From assembly GCA_903912525.1 (NCBI GenBank), contig CAIWHK010000032.1, positions 248,001-312,000 on the forward strand: 64,000 nt of DNA, given 5' to 3'. The stretch comes from an uncultured bacterium. GTDB taxonomy: Bacteria; Krumholzibacteriota; Krumholzibacteriia; LZORAL124-64-63. Below the pieces are notes generated by a model. That model had not been told where the DNA came from, ran no database searches, and saw only the letters and a list, made by a program, of their open reading frames with translations. Below are positions 17,530 through 26,640 of this stretch, in pieces (position 1 is the first letter of the stretch; every line of letters starts with the position of its first letter). The translations under genes and the position numbers were made by a program.

Positions 17530-17904
17530 ATGGCAGGCCGGCGGACCAGAATCACGAAATCGTTCACCTTCGATGCCGCCCATTGGCTGCCGCGGGTGCC
17601 GGACGACCACAAGTGCCGTCGGCTCCACGGGCACACCTACCGGATCGAGGTGGCGCTCGAGGGGGAACTCGACCCCGAGTTGGGCTGGGTCGTCGACTAC
17701 GGCGAAGTCAGCCGCGTCGTTGACCCCGTCGTTCGCGAATTGGACCACCGATGCCTGAATGACCTGCCGGGGCTCGAGAACCCCACGGCGGAGATCCTCG
17801 CGGCGTGGCTGTTCGACCGGCTGTGCCCCGCGCTGCCGCAGCTCGTCGAGATCACGGTCTGCGAAACGCCGCGCACTGCGGCCATCCACCGCCTCGAGCG
17901 CTGA
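17530..17904 (+). CDS. queD: 6-carboxy-5,6,7,8-tetrahydropterin synthase QueD
   Basis: 124 residues. It converts 7,8-dihydroneopterin triphosphate to 6-carboxytetrahydropterin, the second step of queuosine (7-deazaguanine) biosynthesis. The zinc-binding histidines are visible in FDAAHWLP and LHGHTYRIEV, the catalytic Cys in HKCRRLHGH, plus VVDYGEV, LDHRCLND and NPTAEILAAW. ATG at 17530 is preceded by GGAGG at 9-base spacing. queC, queE and queF are not nearby. It is convergent with the BatD/E gene. Confidence 0.94.
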   Translation: MAGRRTRITKSFTFDAAHWLPRVPDDHKCRRLHGHTYRIEVALEGELDPELGWVVDYGEVSRVVDPVVRELDHRCLNDLPGLENPTAEILAAWLFDRLCPALPQLVEITVCETPRTAAIHRLER

Positions 17905-17921
17905 TCCCCCGTCCGCTCCGG

Positions 17922-20540
17922 TCAGCGCGCGCTTTCGAGGCGGACATGCTCGACCGATTCGGCGGGGATCCAGCCCTGCCAGTCGCCACCGAGGCTCACC
18001 TTGGCCCAACCGTCACGCTGACCCTCGACATTGAGCGCCAACCCGGCGTGGACCCCGAACAGGGTCGGGAACGTCGAGGCGGGGCCCGAGCGCACGTCAA
18101 CCGCATCGACCACGACAACAGCCTGGTCCCGGACACGTTCCTGGTACCAGCGCCCACCGGTGACGGCTCCCAGCAGGGCTACGGCGACGACGGCGCCGAG
18201 GAATGCCCGGCGCTGCGCGGTCGAAGGCCCGCGCATCCAGCGCCAGCCCAGGATGGCCGCAAGAGCCCACAGGCCGACCACCAGCAGCATCCCCCATTCG
18301 TCGATCGACAACGCCCCGACAACGGCGGCTGCCTGCGCCACGAACAGCGGCAGCGACTGGTCGGCGAGTTCGAGGTCCTTGAGGTTCTGCCGCAGCCAGG
18401 ACAGGTTACGGCTAACGTCGCGGTCACGTGGCGCCAGGCGCTCCGCGCGAAGGAAGCTGGCCACTGCCGGACCCACCTGGCCGGTACGCGCCTGCGCAGT
18501 ACCGAGATTGTAGTGCAGCGTGGGGTCGTCGGTCCCCTGCGCACGCGCCTGGAGATAGAGTTCCCTCGCCTCGGCGAACCGGCTTTCCGTGTAGGCCTGA
18601 TTGCCCTGCGCCACAAGTGCACGGGCATCACCGGCGGCGTGCGTCGGACCGGCGACGAACGCGGAACCGACCAGGGCCAGGATCAGGGTCGCGACATGGG
18701 CCCCGGGCCCCGACGCACCGCTGTTCGCACCGGAGGCCTTGTCGAGCGACTGCAGAAGCGAGGCAGCCTCGTTTGCCAGCGACGAGGCCGCAGCCCCGGC
18801 CTGCCCCCCGAACCGGGCATGATCGCACCGCTCCAGGAGATCGACCAACGAGGCGCCGACCGGCGCACACCCTCGGACAGCCGACAGTGCGCCGATTTCG
18901 TCAGATCCGATCGCGGACGCGGGCCGGTCGAGGTTGTCGGCGACATAGCCGTGGACCGCACGCACCACGATCGACAGGGCCTCCGGTCCGTCACCAACGG
19001 ACCCGACCTGCGCCAGGAGCGCCTTCGCGGTTCCCAGTGCGCCACGCCGGCGCCGACCGCCAGGATTGAGCTTGTCCGCGGCCAACCGGCCAAGACGCCA
19101 GCGCCAGGCGCCCAGGAGCGCGGCGGGCAGGAGAGCGAGCACCCACCAGGCCGCACCGCCCACGCGCGGCAACGATCCGCGGCCGCGCAGGGCCCCCACG
19201 TGGATGAAGGCAAGGTCGTCCCCGACGCGCGCGATCTCGTTGCGCAGGAAACCGGAGTCCTCGCCGCCGGCCACCGGGCGGTCGCTGGGAGTCACGACCA
19301 CGTCGCGTCCCGTCGTGCGCGCCACGCGGTACTCACCGCGCGTCACATCGAACCAGGAAACCTCGACCGCAGGTACATGCACGGTCCCTTCCTTTGTCGT
19401 GACCATGACTTTTTCGGTATTCAGGCGACCGAGGAGCCGCTCTTCCTGCGGCGTCGACGCGAAGTTCTCGGCAGCGTCGTGCAGCCGGGTGCCGTCCGGT
19501 TCCGTCACCTTCAGGCCGGCAAACCCCTTGAGAAATCCATCCGTGTTCAGCGCCAGCTTCAGGCCGATGGCATCTCCCCGCGGAACGGTCGTGCGGTCGA
19601 CGGTGGCGTCGACCGCGCACTGGGTGCCGACGATGCCACTGAAGCCGGCCGGCTTCGGCGACGGCAGGTCGCGCACCGTCACGGTGACGGGACGGGATTT
19701 CAGCACGCGCGGTCCCCGTGGCTGCTGCCGCGAGTTGAAGAAGCGGTCGAACACGTCCTCGGGAAAAACGAGCTCTGCCGGGTCGATCTGCAGCTTGCCG
19801 GCGCGCGTCGGGAACAACGCGTAGCGGATCTCGGTCATGTTGTAGGGAATCCCCTTGAGCATCTGCCGTGAATTGCGTTCGGTCCCGAGGTCTTCGCGCC
19901 AGAAACCCTCGGTGCGCGGCGCGTTGTACGACGGGTTGCCCCACGGCTGAATCCGACGCCACCACTGGAACGACAACACGATCTGCTGTCCCACCCAGGC
20001 CTCCGGCTTGTCCACGCTCATGGTGACAAACATGTCCTCGCCGGCTGCAGCCTGGCCCGGAGCCGGTTGCGCCGGCCGTTGCTGGCGATTCCCCGAATCG
20101 GCGGGGGGCACCGATGAACCAGCCAAAACCTTGATCGCGATGGGGTCGGTCTGGCACGGTCCGGCGGCCGTGTTGACGCGCACGGGACCGATGGTGAAGT
20201 CGACATCGGTCTCGACGCGCAGGTAGAACGTGCGCGAGACAACGATGCGGCTCTGTCCATTGACCGAGGTCATGCTCTGGTTGGTGCCGCCGCCATAGAT
20301 GCGCACGCCCGGAAGATCGGGCAGTTGGAACGAGGGCGACCAGCCGATGTCACCCTCCGCCGAGACGACCAGGACAACGTCCTCGCCGCGGGCGACGGAC
20401 CTGCGACTGGCCTCCGCCCGGCAGGCGACCGCCGCCTGAGCCATGTCGGCGCCAGGGACGATCGCCCACAGGACCATGAGTACCATCGCCGTCGCGATCC
20501 GCGCGCGCGCGCGACCCTGACCTCCGTCTCGCCTCACCAT
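17922..20540 (-). CDS. batD: BatD-BatE fusion: Bat-complex membrane protein with TPR and SH3 domains
   Basis: 872 residues. Residues 1-~490 are BatD-like: a signal peptide to about Ala37, beta-rich Ig-like domains (TFYLRVETDVDFTIGPV; SVDKPEAWVGQQIVLSFQWW) and a transmembrane helix (464-480). After a helical segment to ~600, a second signal-peptide-like stretch (615-636, ending THAA) begins a BatE-like part with TPR repeats (638-705), two more membrane helices (735-765, 778-795) and a C-terminal SH3-like domain (806-866: VDVRSGPASTFPTLFGVHAGLALNVEGQR in part). In other bacteria batD and batE are separate, so this looks like a true fusion. It is the last gene of the moxR-bat operon and overlaps the preceding gene by 7 bases. 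Confidence 0.88.
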   Translation of the reverse strand: MVRRDGGQGRARARIATAMVLMVLWAIVPGADMAQAAVACRAEASRRSVARGEDVVLVVSAEGDIGWSPSFQLPDLPGVRIYGGGTNQSMTSVNGQSRIVVSRTFYLRVETDVDFTIGPVRVNTAAGPCQTDPIAIKVLAGSSVPPADSGNRQQRPAQPAPGQAAAGEDMFVTMSVDKPEAWVGQQIVLSFQWWRRIQPWGNPSYNAPRTEGFWREDLGTERNSRQMLKGIPYNMTEIRYALFPTRAGKLQIDPAELVFPEDVFDRFFNSRQQPRGPRVLKSRPVTVTVRDLPSPKPAGFSGIVGTQCAVDATVDRTTVPRGDAIGLKLALNTDGFLKGFAGLKVTEPDGTRLHDAAENFASTPQEERLLGRLNTEKVMVTTKEGTVHVPAVEVSWFDVTRGEYRVARTTGRDVVVTPSDRPVAGGEDSGFLRNEIARVGDDLAFIHVGALRGRGSLPRVGGAAWWVLALLPAALLGAWRWRLGRLAADKLNPGGRRRRGALGTAKALLAQVGSVGDGPEALSIVVRAVHGYVADNLDRPASAIGSDEIGALSAVRGCAPVGASLVDLLERCDHARFGGQAGAAASSLANEAASLLQSLDKASGANSGASGPGAHVATLILALVGSAFVAGPTHAAGDARALVAQGNQAYTESRFAEARELYLQARAQGTDDPTLHYNLGTAQARTGQVGPAVASFLRAERLAPRDRDVSRNLSWLRQNLKDLELADQSLPLFVAQAAAVVGALSIDEWGMLLVVGLWALAAILGWRWMRGPSTAQRRAFLGAVVAVALLGAVTGGRWYQERVRDQAVVVVDAVDVRSGPASTFPTLFGVHAGLALNVEGQRDGWAKVSLGGDWQGWIPAESVEHVRLESAR

Positions 20541-22387
20541 CGCTTGCCACTCCGGGGTCGTTTGCCCTGGACCCGCTTCTGAAGGGACCGCTTCAGCTCT
20601 TCCTCATCGCGGTCGAGCGCCTTGAGAATCTGCGCCGCCTGGTCATCCGTCAACTCCGGCGGCGGCGCATCCTTCTGCTTGCCGGACTGGGCCTGCTGAT
20701 CTTCCTGCTGCTTCTGGTCCTGGTCCTTCTTCTGGTCCCGCTGTTGCTGGTCCTGCTGCTGGTCCTGTTTCTGCTGCTCGTCCTGCTTCTGCTGCTGTTG
20801 TTGGTCCTGCTGTTGTTGCTGATCCTGCTGCTGCTCGTCCTGCTTCTTCTGTTCTTCCTGCTTCTGCTGTTGTTGCTGGTCCTTCTTCTCGTCCTTTTCG
20901 GCCTTCTTGTCGTCCTGTTTCTGCTGCTGTTGCTGCTGTTGCAGCCGTCGCAACGCTGCCTCGAGATTGAGCGCCGCGTCCTGCTGCGCCGGCTCGAGCT
21001 TGAGCGATTCCCGCAGGGACTTGATGGCGCCCTCGGCATCGCCGGCGGCCAGTGCGGTGGTACCGCGGTTGTAGAGCGCCTCGGCCCTCAGGATGGGGTC
21101 GTCCGTCAGCGCCAGGGCCCGCTCGAACTCGCGCGTCGCCTCCGGATACTGCTGAAGGCGGAACAATGCTTCGCCGACGGCCAAGCTGAGCACCGGGTCG
21201 TCGGGCGCCTGGACGACGGCATTCTGGAAGGCGGACAACGCCCCCTGGTAGTCACCTTTGTCGTACAGGCGCCGGCCCTCGGCCGCCGCCGGCGCTCCAT
21301 CGCGCACGATGCCGGCGGCCGACGGCCCCGCGATCACCATGGCGCAGGCCGCGAGCATGGCGGCTGCGACGGCGGAACGCCGCCACGGACGCAGCGCGAG
21401 GCGCACGCCAAAGCAGGCGATCGCCATCAGGAGCGGCCAGACGAAACGTTCCTGGTAGGCGGACACGCGCCGATCCTCCAGGTCACGCCGACCGAGGCGC
21501 TGTAATTCACGGTAGAGACGGTCGCCGGCCAGGCCGTCGACGCCCAGCCGGAACGTGCCGACTCCGGCCATCGCTCCCAGTTTTTCGAGGGCTTCCAGGT
21601 TCAGGTGCGTGGTCACCACGTTGCCCTGGTCGTCCTTCAGGAAGCCGGCGGCGCGGCCCTGCCGGTCGAATGCCGGAATCAACCCGCCTTCGGAACTGCC
21701 CACGCCGACCGGGATCACGCGGATACCCTCTTTCTGGCAGGCATCGGCTTCCTTCTGCCAATCGCCCTCGAGGTCCTCGCCGTCGGTCACCAGGACGATG
21801 GCCTGGAACCCCTCGGCCGCCGCATCCCCCTGCCGCCCCTTGGCAAGCAACTGGCGGGCCGTGGCGAGCGCAGCGCCGATATTCGTGCCCTGCTCTGACA
21901 GCATGTCGGTATCGGCCATCTTTAGGAACATGTCGGCCGTGCCGTAGTCGAGCGTGAGCGGGCATTGGACGAATGCCGCGCCCGCGAAGAACACCAGGCC
22001 GATACGGCTGTCCTGCACACGGCCGAGGAAACTGCCGAGTTCGGTCTTCGCGCGCTCCAGACGGCTGGGCGCCACGTCCTGGGCGCTCATCGAGTTCGAG
22101 ATGTCCAGCACGACGACGACGTCAGAACCACGCTGCGTCACGGTGACCTCGCTGGCGCCCCATTGCGGCCGGGCCAGCGCGATCAGGAGCCAGAACAGTC
22201 CCGCCAGGAGCAGGAAGCGATCCCAACCGAGGAGTTGGCCGCGCCGCCCCTCGACATGGTCCGTTGCATTCTCCCCGAGCAGCAATCGCAGGTTGCGACG
22301 CCCCCGCGATTCCCACAGCCGAAGACCCAGCCACAGCACCGGCAGCAGCGGCACCACCCACAGCCATGGTTGCGCGGCGAACTTCAC
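20534..22387 (-). CDS. batB: BatB-BatC fusion: VWA membrane protein with TPR and Gln-rich tail
   Basis: 617 residues. The BatB part has two N-terminal membrane helices, a von Willebrand A domain with the metal-site motif DISNS (95-99) and TDGED (201-205), and a third helix near 316-332. A BatC-like part follows. It begins with a relic signal peptide (338-359), then TPR repeats (~366-480) and a Gln/Asp/Lys/Glu-rich low-complexity tract (483-570), and ends in a charged helix. The GTG start overlaps the batA stop (GTGA) and GGAGG lies upstream. Bat proteins are linked to aerotolerance and envelope stress in Bacteroides and Leptospira; the mechanism is unresolved. Confidence 0.9.
   Translation of the reverse strand: MKFAAQPWLWVVPLLPVLWLGLRLWESRGRRNLRLLLGENATDHVEGRRGQLLGWDRFLLLAGLFWLLIALARPQWGASEVTVTQRGSDVVVVLDISNSMSAQDVAPSRLERAKTELGSFLGRVQDSRIGLVFFAGAAFVQCPLTLDYGTADMFLKMADTDMLSEQGTNIGAALATARQLLAKGRQGDAAAEGFQAIVLVTDGEDLEGDWQKEADACQKEGIRVIPVGVGSSEGGLIPAFDRQGRAAGFLKDDQGNVVTTHLNLEALEKLGAMAGVGTFRLGVDGLAGDRLYRELQRLGRRDLEDRRVSAYQERFVWPLLMAIACFGVRLALRPWRRSAVAAAMLAACAMVIAGPSAAGIVRDGAPAAAEGRRLYDKGDYQGALSAFQNAVVQAPDDPVLSLAVGEALFRLQQYPEATREFERALALTDDPILRAEALYNRGTTALAAGDAEGAIKSLRESLKLEPAQQDAALNLEAALRRLQQQQQQQKQDDKKAEKDEKKDQQQQQKQEEQKKQDEQQQDQQQQQDQQQQQKQDEQQKQDQQQDQQQRDQKKDQDQKQQEDQQAQSGKQKDAPPPELTDDQAAQILKALDRDEEELKRSLQKRVQGKRPRSGKRW
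20678..20941. repeat. Low-complexity CTG/CTT/GTC-rich tract encoding a Gln-rich tail
   Basis: Irregular tandem triplets, read on the minus strand as CAG/CAA (Gln) mixed with GAC, AAG and GAA, encode residues 483-570 of the BatB-BatC protein. The tract contains several QQQQQ and DQQQQ blocks. Such DNA can slip in replication, so its length may vary between strains. The opposite strand reads as an open, leucine-rich frame, which is a side effect of the triplets. Confidence 0.85.
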
Positions 22388-23370
22388 GGCAACCTCCTGA
22401 GCCAGGCGGCGGCCAGCAGCGCCTCGGCCAGCAGCAGGGCGAAGCCCGGGATCGCGAACCAGGCCATCCGTTCGCGGTACCAGGTGCTGACGGTGGTCCG
22501 GTAACGCACCTTCTCCATCTCGTCGATCTTCTTGAAGATGTTCTGCAAAGCCTGCGGGTCCGTCGCCTGGAACATGGCGCCGCCCGTCATGTCGGCAATG
22601 CGCCGAAGCAGCGGGATGTCGATGCGCGATTCGACCTGCCGCACCTGCCGACCGAAGATCGGGTCCTCGACCGGGAACGGCACGAGTCCCTCGCGACCGA
22701 CAGCGACTGCGTAGACCCGGATGCCGAACGACTGGGCCAGCCGCGCAGCCGTCTCCGGCTCCAGTGTCGGCACGTTGTTCACGCCGTCGGTCAGCAGGAT
22801 GATGGTACGGCTGGGCGACGTTGACTTCTGGAGGCGCGACACGGCGGTAGCCAACCCGAGGCCGATCGCCGTTCCGTCGTCGATCAGACCGACGTGGATC
22901 TCGTCGAGGAATGCCGTGAGGATCGGGTGGTCAAGCGTCAGCGGGCACTGCGTGAAGGCCCGCGCGGCAAAGACCACCAGGCCGATCTGGTCATGCGGGC
23001 GACCGGCGATGAAGTCACGGATGACCACCTTCGCCGTCCCGAGCCGGTCGAGCGGTTGGAAATCCAGTGACTGCATGCTGCCACTGATATCGAGGGCCAG
23101 CACGATGTCGATACCCTCGCCCTCGACGTCCTCCGAGCGGTGCGCTTGTCGCGGCCCCGCCGCCGCCACGACGAGCAGCAAAACCCCCAGGCACGAGATC
23201 CACGGCAACGCCCGCACCAGCCGAACACGCCAGCCCCGGGCAGCGCTGCCCAGCAATGCCAGATGCGGGTGGCGAAGGCGCCCGGCCGCAGGCCCGCCGA
23301 GGCTGCGCCACCAGGCGACGGCCACCAACAGGGGGATGAGAACAAGCAGCCAGGGCCGGGCGAATTCCAT
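22384..23370 (-). CDS. batA: BatA: von Willebrand A-domain membrane protein
   Basis: 328 residues. N-terminal helices (MEFARPWLLVLIPLLVAVAWW and about 52-71) anchor a VWA domain with an intact metal-ion site: DISGS (94-98), the Thr/Asp of LLTDGVNNV and a conserved QIGLVVFA segment. A C-terminal helix closes the protein. The start at 23370 is chosen because MEFARPW is the usual BatA beginning, GGAGG precedes it, and the TGATG junction with the upstream gene matches the tight spacing across the operon. It probably pairs with the BatB part in a metal-dependent periplasmic complex. Confidence 0.92.
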   Translation of the reverse strand: MEFARPWLLVLIPLLVAVAWWRSLGGPAAGRLRHPHLALLGSAARGWRVRLVRALPWISCLGVLLLVVAAAGPRQAHRSEDVEGEGIDIVLALDISGSMQSLDFQPLDRLGTAKVVIRDFIAGRPHDQIGLVVFAARAFTQCPLTLDHPILTAFLDEIHVGLIDDGTAIGLGLATAVSRLQKSTSPSRTIILLTDGVNNVPTLEPETAARLAQSFGIRVYAVAVGREGLVPFPVEDPIFGRQVRQVESRIDIPLLRRIADMTGGAMFQATDPQALQNIFKKIDEMEKVRYRTTVSTWYRERMAWFAIPGFALLLAEALLAAAWLRRLP

Positions 23371-24479
23371 CACTGACCTCCGCCCGCGCATTGACTGGCT
23401 TCATTCGCGGCGCCGGCCAGTCCGGCCGTGAGTTCCGACCACGCCTGTTGTGCGCCCAGCAGGCGCTCCGGCGCCACCGGCGTCAGTCGCGGCAGCACCC
23501 GGGCCTCGCCAATGCGGACGACCAGTTCCGCGGCCTGCTCACGGCACCAGGCCGGCGACGGCGACTGGGGATCGTAACGCCGCAGGTCCGCCCCCTCGAT
23601 CAGGCGGGCCAGCGCGCGGGGAAGCGCCGATTCGTACCCGAGTTCGGCGCAGGCGGCCACCAGTTCGGGGCCGGTCATCTCGGCGGCCGCGATCCCGTAG
23701 TGGGTGGCAGCGAACCGCCGTGCAATGCCTGCCAGTCCGTCGAGGAACGCGCGCGACTCGCCACGCTCCACCAGGCGGCCCGCCAGAAGGTCGCGGAAAG
23801 CCGGCGCCGCAACGATCCAGGCCGGCTCGGGCAACGCCCAGTCGACGGGCGCGGCACCGCGCCGCAGGCGACGCCACAGCCACCAACCGGCACCCGCCAG
23901 CACGGCTGCCAGAAGCAGGAACAGGCCCAGCGTCCAGGTGAACCAAGGCCACGAACGGGGGTCGCGGATCGCCGCCGTCTTCGCCGGGTCGGTGACGCGC
24001 CCCTTCACGCTCACGACCGGGGACACCTGGCCCTTCCACTGCAGGCGCAGGCCGTCCGTGGCATAGACGCGGTAGCGCGCGACGACGCGCGGGCCGACCG
24101 CGGCAGGCAGGCCCGCTGTTCCGCCGTCCTGTCCGGCGGGATGGCTCCCAGCCGGAACCAGGACCAGTTGTTCCCCCTTGGAGACGGGTGCGCGGAACGC
24201 CCCGGCATCGGCGCCGGCCGGCAGGTCCCAGGCAACGTCGATGATGCCGCCGAAGCTGACGGTGTCCGCCAGCACGCGCAGGGCCGTCGGCACGGGGCCG
24301 GCCCCGGACGGAAGGAACTCGACGATCGCCGTGTCGGGGGCCACCACCGCTCCCGGTCCGGGCCGCCCGACGGGCGGCAGCGCGGCGCCGGAGCGGCCTG
24401 CAGCCAGGCACGCAATTGCGACGGCGAGCGTAGCCATCCACCGCATCGGCGCCAGGTCGTTGTCGTGCGCGTGGCTCAC
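23370..24479 (-). CDS. Bat-operon membrane protein (DUF4381-like position), BatD-like layout
   Basis: 369 residues: an N-terminal signal peptide (about to Ala33), a beta-rich extracytoplasmic domain (~45-165), one transmembrane helix (~176-200, rich in Trp and Leu) and a helical cytoplasmic domain (205-350). Family assignment is weak; similar single-pass proteins occupy this place between the DUF58 and VWA genes in many MoxR operons. Initiation is probably at GTG 24479, with GGAGG upstream, overlapping the DUF58 stop (GTGA). Its one-base overlap with batA also argues for a shared complex. Confidence 0.7.
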   Translation of the reverse strand: MSHAHDNDLAPMRWMATLAVAIACLAAGRSGAALPPVGRPGPGAVVAPDTAIVEFLPSGAGPVPTALRVLADTVSFGGIIDVAWDLPAGADAGAFRAPVSKGEQLVLVPAGSHPAGQDGGTAGLPAAVGPRVVARYRVYATDGLRLQWKGQVSPVVSVKGRVTDPAKTAAIRDPRSWPWFTWTLGLFLLLAAVLAGAGWWLWRRLRRGAAPVDWALPEPAWIVAAPAFRDLLAGRLVERGESRAFLDGLAGIARRFAATHYGIAAAEMTGPELVAACAELGYESALPRALARLIEGADLRRYDPQSPSPAWCREQAAELVVRIGEARVLPRLTPVAPERLLGAQQAWSELTAGLAGAANEASQCAGGGQ

Positions 24480-25393
24480 CGGGACCTCCGCCGACCGCGT
24501 CGTCCCTCGCGGGCAAGGAAGAACCTGCGCAGCGGCTCCACATACGAGCCGGTCACGTCGACGTCGACGACGTCGACGCCGCGCGAATGGAACAGCCGCG
24601 CCAGTGCCCCGTCGTGCGCCTCGACGCGCAAACCGAGTTGCCGGCGCAGGGATGGTGACGACGTGTCGACCAGGAGCGGCGTGCCGCTCTCCGCATCGAC
24701 CCAGTGGACCAGGCCAACGGCCGGCAACATCGCCTCGCGCGGATCGCGGATGCGAACGGCCACCACGTCGTGGCGCCGCGAGAGCACCGACAGGCTGGTG
24801 GAAAAATCGCGGGCCCAGAAATCGGAAACCAGGAAGACGGTCGCTTTGCGCTTGAGAACCGAACCGAGCAGGCGCAGCGGTTCGTTCAGGTCGGTGCCGC
24901 GGCCCTCGGGCTGGAACGTGAGCAGTTCGCGGATCAGGCGCAGCACATGGCTGCGCCCCTTCGCCGGGGGGATATACTTTTCGACGCGGTCACTGAACAG
25001 GACCAGGCCGACCTTGTCCTTGTTGGCGATCGCGGCGAATGCGAGCACGCCGCAGAGTTCGGCGGCGACCTCCATCTTCGTGCGCGCGTCGCTGCCGAAA
25101 AGCCCGCTGCGGCTGAGATCGACGGCCAGGATGACCGTCAGTTCGCGCTCCTCGTCGTAGAGCTTGACGAACGGATCGCCCGTGCGAGCCGTGACGTTCC
25201 AGTCGATCGCGCGGACATCGTCGCCCGGCACGTACTCGCGAACCTCGCGAAACTCCATACCGGTGCCCTTGAACACCGAATGGTACTCGCCGGAGAAAAC
25301 CTCGTCGACGAGCCTGCGCGTGCGGATCTCGATCCTGCGCACTGCCGCGAGGATCTCCGCCGGGATCTGGACATTCTGGCGCGGGTCGGACAT
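24476..25393 (-). CDS. DUF58 / VWA-like protein of the MoxR operon
   Basis: 305 residues. The family signature is strong: VFSGEYHSVFKGTGMEFREVREYVPGDDVRAIDWNVTART (in two adjacent stretches), followed by a VWA-like fold with AVDLSRSGLFG and VFLVSDFW. DUF58 proteins are encoded next to MoxR ATPases and are thought to serve as their co-chaperone or substrate adaptor. No membrane segment is seen, so it is probably cytoplasmic. It starts at ATG 25393, five bases after the moxR stop, and its own stop overlaps the next start. Confidence 0.92.
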   Translation of the reverse strand: MSDPRQNVQIPAEILAAVRRIEIRTRRLVDEVFSGEYHSVFKGTGMEFREVREYVPGDDVRAIDWNVTARTGDPFVKLYDEERELTVILAVDLSRSGLFGSDARTKMEVAAELCGVLAFAAIANKDKVGLVLFSDRVEKYIPPAKGRSHVLRLIRELLTFQPEGRGTDLNEPLRLLGSVLKRKATVFLVSDFWARDFSTSLSVLSRRHDVVAVRIRDPREAMLPAVGLVHWVDAESGTPLLVDTSSPSLRRQLGLRVEAHDGALARLFHSRGVDVVDVDVTGSYVEPLRRFFLAREGRRGRRRSR

Positions 25394-25398
25394 GTCGC

Positions 25399-26385
25399 CT
25401 ACGGCACCGCGATGCTGTCGAGCAGCGTCGTGACGATATCGTCGGAGGTCAGGTTCTCGGCCTCGGCCTCGTACGTGACCAGGATCCGATGGCGCAACGC
25501 GTCATGGCCGACCGCCTTGACGTCCTCCGGGACGACGAAGGCGCGCCCGCGCAGCAGGGCCCGCGCACGGGCAAGCTGCGTGAGCGCAAGCGTGGCGCGC
25601 GGCGAGGCCCCCCAGGCGATCAGCGGCGCCAGCTTCAGGCCGGCGGCCTCCGGATCGCGCGAGGCGAAGACGATGTCCAGGACGTAGGACTTGATCTTCT
25701 CGTCGATGAAGACCGCGTTCACGGCGGAGCGGATTTCGACCAGGCTGGCGGGGTCGAGGACCGGCGACACCTCGGGGACATCCTTCCCGGCCATCCGTTC
25801 GAGGATAAGCCGCTCGTCCTCGCGCGTCGGGTAGCCGACGCGGAGTTTAAGCAGGAACCGATCGACCTGCGCCTCGGGCAGCGGGTAGGTCCCCTCCTGC
25901 TCGATCGGATTCTGCGTCGCCAGGACCAGGAACGGGTCGGGCAACCGGAAGGTCTCGCCGCCGATGGTGACCTGCCGTTCCTGCATCGCCTCGAGCAGCG
26001 CGCTCTGCACCTTCGCCGGCGCGCGATTGATCTCGTCGGCCAGGATGATGTTCGAGAACACCGGCCCCTGCTTCACTGTGAAGCCGCCCGTCTCGCGGTT
26101 GTAGATGGTGGTGCCGGTGATGTCGGCAGGCAGCAGGTCGGGCGTGAACTGGATCCGCTTGAATCCAGTGTGCACCGTCCGCGCCAGCGTACTGACCGCG
26201 AGGGTCTTGGCCAGGCCCGGCACGCCCTCCAGCAGGATATGGCCGTTGGTCATCAGGCCGAGCAGCAGGCCCTCGATCATGTCGCGCTGCCCGACGATGA
26301 CCTTTCCCACTTCGGAGTACACACCGCGCAGGCGCGACGCCAGTTCCTCGGCGCGCACCTTGTCGAGCGAATTGAGGTCGGACAT
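25399..26385 (-). CDS. moxR: MoxR-family AAA+ ATPase
   Basis: 328 residues. A chaperone-like ATPase with Walker A GVPGLAKT, Walker B ILADEINRAPAKVQSALLEAM, sensor 1 in LATQNPIEQEGTYPLPEAQ and sensor 2 in GASPRATLAL. MoxR proteins mature or activate VWA-domain partners. Here it heads a six-gene operon with DUF58, a membrane protein and the Bat proteins, so the partners are evident. ATG at 26385 has GGAAGG 5 bases upstream, while the GTG six bases earlier lies too close to that sequence. A good promoter precedes it. Confidence 0.94.
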   Translation of the reverse strand: MSDLNSLDKVRAEELASRLRGVYSEVGKVIVGQRDMIEGLLLGLMTNGHILLEGVPGLAKTLAVSTLARTVHTGFKRIQFTPDLLPADITGTTIYNRETGGFTVKQGPVFSNIILADEINRAPAKVQSALLEAMQERQVTIGGETFRLPDPFLVLATQNPIEQEGTYPLPEAQVDRFLLKLRVGYPTREDERLILERMAGKDVPEVSPVLDPASLVEIRSAVNAVFIDEKIKSYVLDIVFASRDPEAAGLKLAPLIAWGASPRATLALTQLARARALLRGRAFVVPEDVKAVGHDALRHRILVTYEAEAENLTSDDIVTTLLDSIAVP

Positions 26386-26505
26386 GTTCACCTTCCCGGC
26401 CGGGCAGGCCGTCGTCAGGGGGCGGAGACTGGAAACCCGGGGTCGGGCCCGTCATACGCATGCTGCGGGCGGGAGTTCCCCGACCGCTCCACCGCGGGCG
26501 GCGTC

Positions 26506-26534
26506 AGCATAGCCAACCCGTTTTCACTTGCCAA
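26506..26534 (-). promoter_or_regulatory. Candidate promoter of the moxR-bat operon
   Basis: Read on the minus strand, TTGGCA (26529-26534) and TATGCT (26506-26511) lie 17 bases apart, about 120 bases before the moxR ATG. An overlapping TTGCCA (26528-26533) with TTGAAT (26551-26556) could drive the divergent DUF507 genes, so the -35 elements of both directions may share bases. Confidence 0.6.
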
Positions 26535-26640
26535 CCCCGGGTGAAAGCCTTTGAATGGAAAGCGTTCGCGGCGCGGGGCCCGGCAGGGGCCCGCGACCAC
26601 GTGGCCGGGCCGCCCCGACCCCCGTCCGGAAAGAGGCACC

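Noticed and set aside
20744-21505. A frame of almost pure Leu/Val on the plus strand
   Set aside because: The reverse reading of the Gln-rich triplet tract; it has no signal other than repetitiveness.
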